In this document: one piece after another, positions 9,301 through 19,627 of the stretch | Numbering within the stretch: the stretch's first letter is position 1 | Layout: each line of letters begins with the position of its first letter | DNA from: Palaemon carinicauda | Taxonomy: Eukaryota > Arthropoda > Malacostraca > Decapoda > Palaemonidae | Direction: 5' to 3' | DNA: 64,000 bases | Assembly: GCF_036898095.1 (NCBI RefSeq) | Contig: NC_090725.1 | Span: 319,323,073 to 319,387,072, forward strand | Notes under the pieces: model-generated | Seen by the model: the letters and a program-made list of their open reading frames with translations, nothing else | What the model was told of the DNA's origin: nothing | The model's database searches: none | Made by a program: the position numbers and the translations under genes

Positions 9301-10945
9301 CAAGCGCAGAACAGCGCTCTCGCCGGCAGGGGGGAAGGTTCCAGAAAGGTCCAGGGACATTTCTTCTCCATTATCATCATCTTTTCAGGCGAACCCCCCT
9401 TTGGTACGTCCTCCCAGGGATCGGTCGATCCCTTTCCCTCCAGAGGGAGTATCTGACAGTGCAGCTGTCAGCCAGCAGCCTGGGTTTGGGACGCTGGTCA
9501 GAGCGGTCGTGCAGGCGTTTAAGCCTGTTCTCTCTGACCTGGGCCACAAATCCTTGGCGAAAAGGAAAAGAGGAGTTTCAAACGTGGTAACTTCTCTGAG
9601 GGCAAAGCTGACTCCTCGTAAGTCTTTGAGGCAGGTCTCCTCACTCCCCCAAGACTTTTTCTCCCTCCCCTTCGGACGAAGACTTCCCGTCCTCAGGGGA
9701 GTCACGTGAGGTGAGGCGTTCCCCCATCGCACCAATGAGGGAAACCCCACCTCGCGCTGGAAAGTCTTCTCGGGTAGGAGTGGAGAAGAACCTACCCCCG
9801 TCGATGATGAAGTCTTGCATCCCTCCCAGAAAGGAGTCGAAGGACTCCAAGACAGTACCAAAGTCTTCATCAAGACTTAGACCGGAGCCAGCCAGTCACT
9901 CGGAGAACGTTCGCGAGTCCCCCCAAGAAGAGCCTTTGGTGACAGGAGACTTCGCTGCTAGTCCTTCAGGAGGAGAGCTGCAGGAGTCGGAACATGCGTT
10001 CTGGCAGGTTCTGACCATTATGAAGAGACTCGATGGGTTTGCTGACCCAGAGATTCCTCCTCGTGAGGGCAAAGACACGGTCTTGGACCGAGTCTTTGGG
10101 ACTCAAAAACCCCCGAAGGCCAGTGCAGCTTTGCCCTGGTCTCAAGGGGTCAAGAGTGCTAGGGACAAGATCGAAGTCCAGCTCTCCGAGCTTGCCTCCT
10201 CCAGCTGTTCCAGCGCCGGCAACAAGCTCCTCCCACCTCCTCGTGTACATCAGAGGAGGTATTTCGACATCGTAGAGGAGACTTGTTTGGCTCTTCCCCT
10301 TCACCATTCATTGGAAGAGCTTACCAGGAGAGTCCCTCTTGAGAGACACTCCAACCGGCAGGTCTCATTCTCGGCGACTGAGATCCATAGTCAGGAGAAG
10401 GTGGCGAAGTGTGCCATGCAGGCCACATCTTGGCTGGATATCTGGCTAGGGACCTCAGGTATCCTGATACGTTCGGAGGATTTATCCAAAGAACGTACCG
10501 GGAAGGCTATGGAGACCTTTTTACTCTCAGGCACTCGCACGATGAGTTTCTAGCCCACCAAGTCTCGAACATGTGGGCTAACACCATCTTGAAACGTCGA
10601 GATGCGGTGTCTGAGAGGTTCCATCAAAAGGTCCCTAACACCGAGATCAGCAGGCTCAAACATTCTTCCGTGATGGGAACGAACTTGTTTGAGCCTAGGG
10701 ACGTGGAGCAGGCCGCTGAGAGGTGGAGGAAGTCCCACCAAGACTCCCTCCTACATAGGGCTCTGACATCTAAGCCCTATAAACCTCCAGCATCTCAGCT
10801 GCCACGCCCTACCAAGACCACGAAACCGGCAGCAGCAGCGAAGACGACGGTGTCTAAGCCCTTTCCTGTCAAGGACAAGTAAGGCAAGAAGACTTCCAGG
10901 GGAGGGAAGATTCCTAGAGGGAGCGGCCGAGGCCGCAAACGCTAG

Positions 10946-12345
10946 GATTGGCAGTCCCCCTGCATGTCCACCAGTGGGGGGGTGCCTACAAAGTTTCGGG
11001 AACAGGTGGCAGCAACTCGGAGCCGATTCCTGGACGATTTCCGTAATCAGTCAGGGATATCGCGTCCCATTCACAACATCTCTACCTCCCCTGACAGCGA
11101 ATCCAGTGTCGTTGAGCTCCCTTGCCATGGGATCAGCAAGGGGGCAAGCCCTTCGGGCAGAAGTCCAGACCATGTTGAAGAAGGGCGCTCTCCAAGAGGT
11201 CCTCGACGGGTCTCCAGGCTTCTTAAGTCGATTCTTTCTTGTAAAAAAGGCGTCTGGAGGCTGGAGACCAGTCATCGACCTCTCGGCTTTGAACAAGTTT
11301 TTCAAGCAAACTCCGTTCAGCATGGAGACAGCAGACACGGTCAGACTTACAGTGAGACCGTAAGACTTCATGTGTACACTGGATCTGAAGGACGCGTACT
11401 TCCAGATCCCAGTCCATCTGTCTTCAAGGAAGTACAGTACTTAAGATTCAGCCTAGACAACAAGGTTTACCAGTTCAAGGTACTGTGTTTCGGTCTCTCC
11501 ACAGCACCACAGGTTTTCACCAGAGTGTTCACCCTAATATCATCGTGGGCACACAGGATCAGCATCCGTCTCCTCCGTTATCTGGATGACTGGCTGATCC
11601 TAGCAGACTCGGAGTCATCCCTTCTTCAACACCGAGACAAACTTACTGGGACTTTGCCAAGATCTGGAGATCATGGTAAATCTCAAGAAGTCCTCTCTTC
11701 TTCCCACTCAAGGACTGGTATACCTAGGCATGATGATTAACACCAATCTCCACAAAGCTTTCCCATCAGACGACAGGATAGCAAGGCTGAGGAGGGTCGC
11801 AAGCCCTTTCCTCAGACGAGAAGAACTTCCAGCCCAATCGTGGTTGTCTCCTCGGTCACCTCTCATCTTTGGCTCGTCTAGTTCCCAACGGTCGCCTTAG
11901 GATGAGATCCCTCCAGTGGCGACTCAAGTCCCGGTGGAATCAGGGTTACGATTACCCGGACGTCATGATCCCTATGGGACCTGCGGAACGGATGGACCTC
12001 CAGTGGTGGGTGACAGACGAGAACCTACGAAGAGGAGTGGATCTTCTCGTCTTCCCCCCGGATTTGATGCTGTTTTTTGGACGCCTCAAAGGGGGGGGGG
12101 GGGGGGGGTGCCACGTTCTGCACCACAGGACCTCAGGCCTGTGGTCAGAATCAGAAAAGTGCCTCCATATAAATCTTCTAGAGATGAAGACCGTCTTCCT
12201 GGCCCTTCAACAGTTCCAACAATACCTGGCGGGTCACTCTGTGGTGGTGATGTGCGACAACACCACAGTAGTGGCTTACATCAACAAGCAAGGAGGTACT
12301 TTTTCGAAGCAGCTATCCCATCTCGTAGTAGAGGTACTGAGATAG
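10946..12345 (+). pseudogene. DIRS A reverse transcriptase/RNase H (pol), broken
   Basis: The pol frame overlaps the end of the gag frame, which stops at 10943, and has no ATG at its beginning. The RT region shows GYRVPF, GGWRPVIDLSALN, LDLKDAYFQIPVH, CFGLSTAPQVF and the catalytic YLDD box (about 11579-11590). RNase H blocks follow (INLLEMK, DNTTVVAYINKQ, about 12170-12290). Breaks: a stop at 11361-11363 where C has Gln; a 5-bp duplication (agtac) near 11430; a one-base gain near 11648; a two-base loss near 11845; and a G-run near 12090-12108 that replaces the first RNase H aspartate motif (LFSDTS in C and D). The frame stops at 12343. Confidence 0.82.
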
Positions 12346-12357
12346 ACCGAAGTTCAC

Positions 12358-13374
12358 TTGATTCCACTATCGCAGCAGGTTGCGGAGAGAATGTCTAATC
12401 ACCTGCGAAAGTCCTCCGCGGGAGTCTACCAGGCGAAGTGGAGAGTCTTCTGTGGTTGGTGTCGTGGGACGGGTATCTCTCCACTTGATGCCACTATTCC
12501 AGCAATAGCGGAGTTCCTTGTGTATTTGCGGGAAGAAATGCGCCTTACGGTCTCGGCGGTGAAAGGCTATCGCTCAGCCTTAAGCCTGGCCTTTAGGCTG
12601 AAAGGAGTGGACATTTCTTCCTCGCTAGAACTCTTTACTCATACGTAGCTATGAGCTTACCTGCCCTCAGTCGGAAGTGAGACCACCTCCATGGAACGTG
12701 GTTCGGGTTCTCAGGGCTCTGAAGAGACCTCCCTTCGAACCATTACGCCAGGCCTCTGATCGCCACCTGACTTGGAAGACGGCTTTCCTACTCGCGTTGG
12801 CCTTTGCCAAACGAGTTAGCGAACTTCATGGTCTCTCATACGACATCGCCCATTCAAGGGGATGGGGGGAGGTAACGTTCATGTTCGTCCCTGAGTTTGT
12901 TGCCAAGACTCGGAACCCTGGAGTGCCGGACCCACGGTTCGACTCCTTCAGGGTCACGATTCTCCGTTCTGTAACAAGTGACCCAGACCATCTGCTATTA
13001 TGCCCAGTGAGGAGTCTGAGGCGTTACTTGAAGAGGACAGCTGCAGTTCGTCCCCGCGTGCAACCGTTGTTTGTAAGCACGGGAAGGACTAAGAGGATGG
13101 TCACCAAGAACACCATCTCGGCTCGGATTCAAAGGGTTATCCATCACGCCTTGAATCCTGACCCTCCTCCGTCACGTCGCCCTAGGGTACTCGACGTCAG
13201 GGGCATCGCTACGTCCCTGGCCTTTAAGAGAAACTTCTCTGTGACGCAGGTGCTACAAGCTGGGGTCTGGAAGTGTCAAACGACCTTCACAGCCCACTAC
13301 CTGCAGGACGTGACCCACAGGAGCCTCGATACCTTTTCTATTGGCCCTGTGGTGGCTGCACAAAAGCTGGTCTA
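12358..13374 (+). pseudogene. DIRS A tyrosine recombinase, broken
   Basis: Integrase-like tyrosine recombinase of DIRS elements, thought to insert a circular cDNA. The core-binding half (VYQAKWRVFCGWC, VSAVKGYRSALS) ends with a frame break near 12640 compared with C and D. The catalytic half (12677-13374) keeps the first Arg in AKRVSELHGLS (codon 12812-12814), the second Arg (13199-13201) and the nucleophile Tyr in AHYLQDV (13298-13300). The His of the H-x-x-R box is Leu here (LDVRG, codon 13190-13192) where C and D have HDVR. The sequence just before this gene joins RNase H directly to the core-binding domain because of a deletion of about 515 bp. Confidence 0.82.
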
Positions 13375-13850
13375 ACCCCAGGCTCCTTTTTGGACAGGTA
13401 GCAGAAGGTTGAGGGCATTGTTACCCAGTCTGTCTGCGTGAATGAAAGAGTATGCCTGGCCCTTACTTCTTTCTTCATCCTCCCCTCTCTTGGGGAAAGC
13501 AGCATCCTGGTCTCTGCATAGCTGACCTCAACCTCTGCAGGTAAACCATGCTCCCTTGTGTTCCTAGTATTAAGTTAATACTGTCGCGTCTCCCATACCC
13601 TGACGAGGTGGTATTGGGAACGTCCTAGCCTAGAATTCCATCTAAAGGACTCCAGGTCAACTTCCTAGGACGAGTCACACTCTTCCTCCACACACAAACT
13701 TATGGAAGCCACACGTTCCTTGTGGAGCAAGGAACTTGTTAGGTGCAGGGACTTTTTCTCGAGTGCTACTCACTCGGATTCTGAGTCCCCGGGTAAAGCC
13801 AAAACCAGTAAGGCTGGGGACTTTCCACTCTTCCTAAGGGGTAAGTCACC
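13375..13850 (+). other. DIRS A 3' untranslated region
   Basis: Non-coding sequence between the recombinase stop and the internal complementary region. It contains gtattaagttaatactgtc and ctaggacgagtcacac, which recur in the second tandem copy and in C and D on the minus strand. The small frame 13702-13944 runs into the terminal repeat and is not a gene. Confidence 0.75.
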
Positions 13851-13950
13851 CTATGTAAATAGCGTGGTTTGTATTTCGGTTACGGAACAAATGACAAATT
13901 CGGAGATAATTTGTATTTTTCCTAACCATACAAACCTTAGCTAATTACAC
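13850..13950 (+). repeat. Internal complementary region of DIRS A
   Basis: The first half is the complement of the left outer end (tagcgtggtttgtatttcgg, ttacggaac). The second half is the complement of the right outer end (aaatgacaaattc, ggagataatttgtattttt). In DIRS replication such a region is thought to template joining of cDNA ends into a circle. Confidence 0.88.
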
Positions 13951-13989
13951 ACATTTGCCTGCCACCCTTGTCCCCCAAGACAAGTCCTA

Positions 13990-14204
13990 CCTCTAAGTGA
14001 AGTGAGACATTTCACCGGTGTGTGGGGGGGAGGGGTAGCAAGCTACCCCGTCCCCTACCCCCTTGCTAACTAGCGCGGGGGTAGTTAACCCTCGTTAAAA
14101 ATATAATGGCTCGTCATTTTCAGCTATGCCGAAAGTAAACCCCCTATGTAAATAGCTAAGGTTTGTATGGTTAGGAAAAATACAAATTATCTCTGAATTT
14201 GTCA
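13990..14204 (+). repeat. Right inverted terminal repeat of DIRS A
   Basis: Inverted match to 7156-7345. It ends in caaattatctctgaatttgt, then catt, and is joined without a gap to a second copy of the 3' untranslated region. Confidence 0.85.
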
Positions 14205-16222
14205 TTTCCTTGTGTTCTTAGTATTAAGCTAATACTGTCACGTCCCCATACCCTAACGAGGTGGTATTGGTAGAATCCTAGCTTAAGTTTCCATGTAAAG
14301 GACTACAGGTCAACTTCCTAGGACGAGTCACACACTATACTTTCACACACAGCTTACGTAGGCCGCAGCCCTTTCGTAGTAAGGTTCTAGCGAGGTGCAG
14401 GGACTCCTTATTGTTGAGTGCTGACACACTCAAATACTGAGTCCCCGGGCAACGCCAAAAGCCAGTACTTGCCGGGACTTTCCACCCTTCCTGATGGGTG
14501 AGTCACCCCTATTAAATAGCGTGGTTTGTATGTCAGTTACAGAACAAATGACATTCGTAGAAAATTTTTATTTTTCCTAACTATAAAAACCTTAGCTATT
14601 TAATCAAACTTGCCCGCCAGCCATATCCCCCGTGAAGCCCTACCTCTAAGCAAAGTGAGCTCAAGCACAGGTGTGTGTGAGGGGGGGGGGGTAGCAAGCT
14701 ACCCTCCCTACCCCCAGCTAACTAGCGGTGGGGTAGTAAACCCTCGTTAACCCTGGATAGGTATGCTACTCTGACACCCCTTTAAGGGTATACTCGGTCG
14801 TGAACGACCCCGACTCCGAAAAAAATTCAGGAAAAATCTAGTTATGCATCAATCTGTATTGTTTGACTTGCTAAAAATACTTCAAAGAATGCTAAAAATT
14901 ACTGAAAATATAAATGATACCCATCTACAAAATAACTATTTATTGGAAATATATAAAAAATTTAAGTATACAAAAAAAAAAAGACGTAAATATTCACAAA
15001 AAATAGAAATATACATATACATATAAATCCCTTTAGGGACACCACCTTAGATGGCAAAGCAACAGCGTGTAATTGCTGGAAATGAGTTGGACCCATAGAA
15101 GTCAAGATCTGAAATGAGAAAAAAAGGGTAAATTTTTTTGGCCAAAAAAATTTGTCCAAATTTCATGAATTTTTTTGGGTACCCAAATGAAATAGGAAGA
15201 GGCTAATTTTTTTTATAGAATAAACTCATATTATCCTAGAACAGAAATACATAATAAAATGTGCACTAAGATGTAATTTACTGTTATAACAGGGGCGAAA
15301 TCTAAAGGTCATTTTTTGACGGCCTAGTTCACAAGGTAAATTTCTTATGAAAATCATTGTATCTCCTATAAAATATGATATTCATGCATTTAATTATACC
15401 AAAATATCACGAATTCTATACAGAACAAGAATATATAGAGATATGCCAACTTATCTTTCGGGTATGTCAACAAAATGGCCGCAGACCGCAACAACTCTTA
15501 CAGCCCAATCTACCACTTGAAATGAAGAATGGGGTTGCAAGCTCCATATTATCATCAACATCTCTTTTTAACTCCATTAGAAGTGTGTTGATGACATCCA
15601 TGCTGAGGGAATACTGTCTGCTGGCCATTATTGAAGATAAATTCAAAATAAATAGAAAAAAAATCAAATTTGCAAAAAACCTAAAAAAAATCAGAAATTA
15701 GCATTTGAGGGAAAATGGACCTCATGGCAATATATGGCATCTAAGCCAAAACCAATGTCATGCAAGTGGTAGACACACCATCCACCCACACTTTCCAACT
15801 ATAAAGAACCAAATAAGTATTAACACTGTTCGACAATTTATAATTATGTAATAACTTTGCTGTTTGATCACTTACCCCTATAAAGGTATGTAGGGTCGAA
15901 GTCGACCCCTGGGGGGGGGGGGGGTAAGAAAATGGGGAAGGAGGGAAGTTAGACGAAAATCAGTCTTAAAGCAGACAATGGCATGTAGACTAGTCACCCC
16001 TTGCAGGTCGATCACTTCCATATTCAAGACAGCTGATGATTTATGGGGAAAAAACAGGTTTTGAAAATGCTGTAGGGGTCGCAAACGACCCATCATACCT
16101 TTCCAGGGTTAAAATTCTAATGGCTCGTCATTTCAGCTACGCCGAAAGTAATAACCCCTATTAAATAGCTAAGGTTTGTATAGTTAGGAAAAATACAAAT
16201 TATCTACGAATTTGTCATTTTT
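14205..16222 (+). mobile_element. Second tandem copy of a DIRS 3' end, interrupted
   Basis: Starts at ccttgtgttcttag and repeats the order 3' untranslated region (14205-14505), internal complementary region (14505-14615) and right terminal repeat (14640-14750 plus 16109-16222). The terminal repeat is split by a piggyBac-type element. The sequence is closer to copy C (tgtcacgtccccatacc) than to the adjacent copy A (tgtcgcgtctcccatacc), so it is probably not a simple local duplication. Confidence 0.82.
14751..16108. mobile_element. piggyBac-type element, 1358 bp, TTAA target duplication
   Basis: The ends are inverted repeats (CCCTGGATAGGTATG and CATACCTTTCCAGGG, 13 of 15 paired). TTAA flanks both sides (14747-14750 and 16109-16112). 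Undisturbed DIRS terminal repeats (57870-57885 and 14090-14110) read cgttaaaa at this point, so the empty site is visible. Subterminal motifs gtcgtgaacgac, gtcgaagtcgac and gtcgcaaacgac recur. Internal frames (15375-15701 +, 15467-15667 -) have no recognisable transposase core, so it is non-autonomous or badly decayed. A G-run lies at about 15910-15924. Confidence 0.85.
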
Positions 16223-16493
16223 GGATTTTTTGTTCACGAAGAGTAGGATGTAGAGGATTATTTGTTATAATTTATTGAAAAATATCAGGTAATTTCAGTT
16301 ATTTTGAAAATTGTAAACTTTGATAGTTAATGAATTAATAGGGCCTACCAATGAATAGATAACATTGCTTTTTGAAAGGCCTTTATAGATAATTATAATT
16401 ACAAGAACGGCATGCTTAATTCATTTACATGATTATACAAAATAGTAGGATACATTATGAAATATTTCTACTTTTTTTTTTCTTTTATCACAG
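16223..16493. other. AT-rich flank between DIRS copies
   Basis: Host-like sequence between the two DIRS insertions. It ends in a long pyrimidine tract and CAG that could be a 3' splice site (16470-16493). Confidence 0.4.
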
Positions 16494-16615
16494 GTGCATC
16501 TCTAGCAATGAGCTATGGAAGGCTGAAAATTGGTTTAAAATGTTTGTGCTCTTCAATGTGAGCATAGAATTGATATTTATATATAAAACTAGCTGTATTA
16601 TCTGGAATATGAAAG
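16494..16615 (+). CDS. Candidate internal host exon (122 nt)
   Basis: A strong-looking acceptor (ctttttttttcttttatcacag, shown here as T-rich tract plus CAG at 16491-16493) and a donor (AAAG|gtaag at 16612-16620) bracket a stretch open in one frame. That frame encodes about 40 residues with several Trp and a hydrophobic centre (LFNVSIELIFIY). Another frame also stays open until near the end. I recognise no family. DIRS B begins about 50 bp after the donor, so if this is an exon the element sits in the next intron. It is only a splice-signal-based guess with no homology support. Confidence 0.25.
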
Positions 16616-16665
16616 GTAAGATTGATAAAGAGCATTGTTAGTTAGATTTGAATGATATAAAAATG

Positions 16666-16845
16666 TTTTTTTATGAATAGAACTTACCTGGCAGTTATAT
16701 ATATATAGCTATAGTCTCTGACTTTCGGCAGAATTTTTCAAAAATCACGGCGTGGTTGTGCGGTTAGGTGGTTAACAACCCTTACAGGGTGGTACTTGGA
16801 ATCATTCCTGTTTTCTGTTCTTCAGATCATCTCTGCCGGCCGGAT
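16666..16845 (+). repeat. Left inverted terminal repeat of DIRS B
   Basis: Inverted match to 23840-24052. Shared blocks include acttacctggcagttatat, agtctctgactttcggcaga, atttttcaaaaat and gaatcattcctgttttctgt. Confidence 0.88.
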
Positions 16846-16987
16846 CGACAACACGTTGGTTTGTCATTAGAGTTTTTCTTCGCTTTCCCTGTATCGCTGA
16901 ACCAGTCTGCTATTTGGTGAAGTACACTGATTTGGGGATTTGGCAATCGTGTTTTGTTATTTCTTTGCTTTTTGGCTTTTGATCATT

Positions 16988-19626
16988 ATGAGTGATAAAA
17001 TTCAATTCCGTGTTTGTGCGAATGAGGAATGCAAGGTGAGGTTGCTGAAAATGTCGGTAGATCCTCACACCGTGTGTTTGGGTTGTAGGGGTTTTGAATG
17101 TGCACATAATAACAGGTGCGAGGAATGTAAGATATTGAATGAAAAGGATTGGTTGGTTATGAAGCGCTATGTGCGTAAACTAGAGCTCGAGAGAGTTGGG
17201 AGAGCTTCTAAGTCTAAATCTAAGTCTGTTAGCGAGCTTAGTGTTGATTTATCCTTTGAACCTGTAATTAATTCCTCTTTGGAAGTTGATCCTTCCTCTG
17301 AGATATAGTAACTCCTGCCCCTTTTACAGGATCCGTATCTGCGGATGACCCTCGGTACGCCAGGATGGCGTTGAAAGCCTTTAAAGAGAAACTTGTGGCC
17401 TTTAAAGGTAAGCCCAGGGACAGTGATGTTAGTGCTTGTGAAAGTGCAGTGAAGGTGGCGACTGACCGAACCTGTCATTACCCTAGGTCTAAACCTCTAC
17501 CAAGCTCCCAGGACCAAGGGAGAAGGTACGTCGACAACCAAAAGAGAGTGAGAGTTACGTAACCTCGGTCAGCTGTCTCCTCAGACAGTCCTGTTGCCAA
17601 TTCCCAGGCTGCTCTTGACCGCCACGGAAAAGGCGTGTCAGACGTGATGGTTTATTCTCCGAATCCCTCTCCCAGACACAAATGGAAGTTTGAGGCGTCA
17701 AGACCTACGAAGAGGAGGTGGAAACACAACGAACTGTCTCGTTCTCACTCTCCCGGTTCTAGTAGCTATGAACCTTGTCCGTGCCTGTGAAGAGGACGAA
17801 GTCTAGGTCCTCAAGTCGAGATAGAGCAGCCGAAGATCCTCCTCCTTCCACGAGCGTTATTCCTCAGCTCTCTCCTTCGGGACAGCAAGACCCAGCAGAA
17901 GTAGCTAAGTGTTTCATGTCTGTCATGGAGGAACAACTTTTTTTCGTTGGTTCAAGCGTTTAGCCTCCCTCACGCCAAGTCCGACAGACGTAAAGACGAC
18001 TCTTTGCCAATCAAGAAGTTAGCGTCTAAGAGGGAACGGAGTTCCTCTCCCAAGGAACCTTTGTGCTCTTCTTCGAAGACACGACACCATTCTGCTTCCT
18101 CTTCTGCTCAGCGCCAGGACGATTCCGCCTCTCGCTCTCGGCGCCAGGACGATACCGCCTCTCTCTCGACGCCAGGACGATCACCGCATGCTTCCTCAGG
18201 ACGAAACTTCCTCTCGTCGCCAGAACGATACCGCCTCTCGTTCTCGACGCCAGGACGATACCGCCTCTCGTTCTCGACGCCAGGACGATACCGCCTCTCG
18301 TTCTCGACGCCAGGACGATACCGCCTCTCGTTCTCGATGCCAGGACAATACCACCTCTCGTTCTCGACGCCAGGACAACTCTGCCTCTCGCTCTCGGCGC
18401 CAGGACAATACCATCCTGCTTCCTCAGGACGATACTGCTTCTCATTACCAGGACGATAGCAGCTCTCGGCGTAAGGACGCCTCCCCCTCTCACCGTCAGG
18501 ACTCTTCCTGCTACCGCACCAAGGACTCTTCTAGCGCTTGCCGCCAGGACGCTGCCTCTTCCCGGCGCCAGGACGCAAGCGGTTGTTGGGGTCAGGCTGT
18601 TTGCACCCCTCTACTTCAGGACGAATCCTTCGATATGCCTTTGTCAGATTCTAGGGAGCCTTCTTCTCAAATGAAAGATGTTGTAGAGGTGGATCAGGAT
18701 CTCGAGGAGGTCTCTGATGACGAAGATAAACCTGCTGACTCTGCTGGCGATTATAAGGTTCTCTCTCGCTCCCTCCTAGAACTTTATGGGGAGGAGTTCC
18801 AACCTGCTGCTCCGCGATCTCCTCAATCTCAATTTAGCAGGAAGAAGGCCAAGAAAAGTCGGCCTTCATCAAAATAAAACTTTGCATTTCTGCAAAGAAG
18901 GGACTTGCGAAAAATGATGATTGGATGAAGGAACGGAGGCAAGCGTTTAAGACTTCCTTCTCGATTCCACCAGCTCTTCTTGCTACGAAGGCTGGCATGT
19001 GGTATGAGACTGGGGAACCTCTGGGTCTGGGAGTTCCTGCCTCCTCCAAGGGTGACTTCTCTGGCATCGTGGACTCGGCTAGAAGGCATGCTCTCAACTC
19101 GGCCAAGGTTATGGGGTCGATGTCGGAGCTGGATCACCTCGTCAAAGGCATTTTTAGAGCCTTTGAGGTTTTTAGCTTTTTAGACTGATCTCTAGGGACT
19201 CAGGCAGGGAAGACTGAGCAGATGGAAGGAACTCAAGACCTAACCAGTATTATATCCTGTATGGACAAGGCCCTTAGAGATGGAGCTAATGAGTTGGCTT
19301 TGCTGTTTTCAACTGGAATCTTGAAGCAGAGGGCCCAGCTTTGCTCTTTTGCTTCGAGATCTGTAACTGTCGCACAGAAGTCTGAGCTTTACACCCCCCT
19401 GTCGCAACATCTTTTTCCTGAGTCCCTTGTGAGAGACATTACGCTTTCTCTGGCCCAAAAGGCCACCCAAGACCTTTGATCACGTTCAGCTCGTAAGCCC
19501 TCGACAGCCGCTCCTTCAATTTCGAAGCGGGAGGAAAAGAAATTCCAGCTGCCCTTTCGAGGCAGGACTACTTCAAGACCTGACTTTAGAGGAAGAAGGC
19601 AAGAGTCAGCAGCAAGATCGAACTGA
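16988..19626 (+). pseudogene. DIRS B gag-like ORF1, broken
   Basis: Starts at ATG 16988 (MSDKIQFRVC). The N-terminal module DPHTVCLGCRG, then C and CEEC, matches the A/C/D gag motif. A linker with Ser/Arg tracts, a 30-bp tandem repeat encoding RQDDTASRSR-like decapeptides (18110-18430) and an acidic stretch (DLEEVSDDEDKPAD, about 18690) follow. The C-terminal domain (about 18880-19480) and a basic tail (RGRTTSRPDFRGRRQ) end at 19626. Breaks: a stop at 17306, frame changes between 17310 and 18190 and near 18880, and in-frame TGA at 19186 and 19477. Function is inferred from position and composition. Confidence 0.72.
18110..18430 (+). repeat. 30-bp tandem repeat inside gag B
   Basis: About ten units of cgccaggacgataccgcctc plus ctcgttctcga. 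The clearest, near-identical units lie between 18230 and 18350. Thirty is divisible by three, so the protein repeats every ten residues with alternating Arg and Asp. Stop-free reading in other frames and on the minus strand is a by-product. Confidence 0.9.
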
Positions 19627-19627
19627 G

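Larger units (their letters stand above)
7455..10945 (+). pseudogene. DIRS A gag-like ORF1, broken
   Basis: Putative nucleocapsid/gag of the element. The start ATG at 7455 is chosen because the first conserved residues (MRKCPGLPDRP) begin there in C as well. An N-terminal cysteine module (DPHT, CPYC, then CGEC, 7512-7600) is followed by an acidic/serine linker, a tandem Arg-rich region (8540-9230) and a C-terminal domain (9711-10880) containing FWQVL, PEIPPREGKD and ATSWLDIWLG. The C-terminal tail is Lys/Arg/Gly-rich, as expected for RNA binding. Breaks include a stop at 7795, frame changes through the repeat, a one-base loss near 10543 that ends the frame early compared with C, and a stop at 10880. 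Not functional. Confidence 0.75.
7156..14204 (+). mobile_element. DIRS-type retrotransposon, copy A
   Basis: Order on the plus strand: left inverted terminal repeat, gag, reverse transcriptase/RNase H, tyrosine recombinase, 3' untranslated region, internal complementary region, right inverted terminal repeat. The ends are set by the internal complementary region, whose junction (cggaacaaatgacaaattc, near 13885-13905) joins the complements of the left end (ttccgtaactgac) and the right end (aatttgtcatt). No target duplication is expected for this class. The coding regions carry many frameshifts and stops, so the copy is dead. It also lacks about 515 bp between RNase H and recombinase compared with D. 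A second copy of its 3' end follows directly. Confidence 0.88.

Noticed and set aside
8533..9456. 307-codon open frame as a separate gene
   Set aside because: It is one of several frames kept open by the GC-rich gag repeat. Neighbouring frames and the minus strand are also open.
18026..18493. Minus-strand repetitive protein opposite gag B
   Set aside because: Shadow of the 30-bp tandem repeat. No independent start context or domain.
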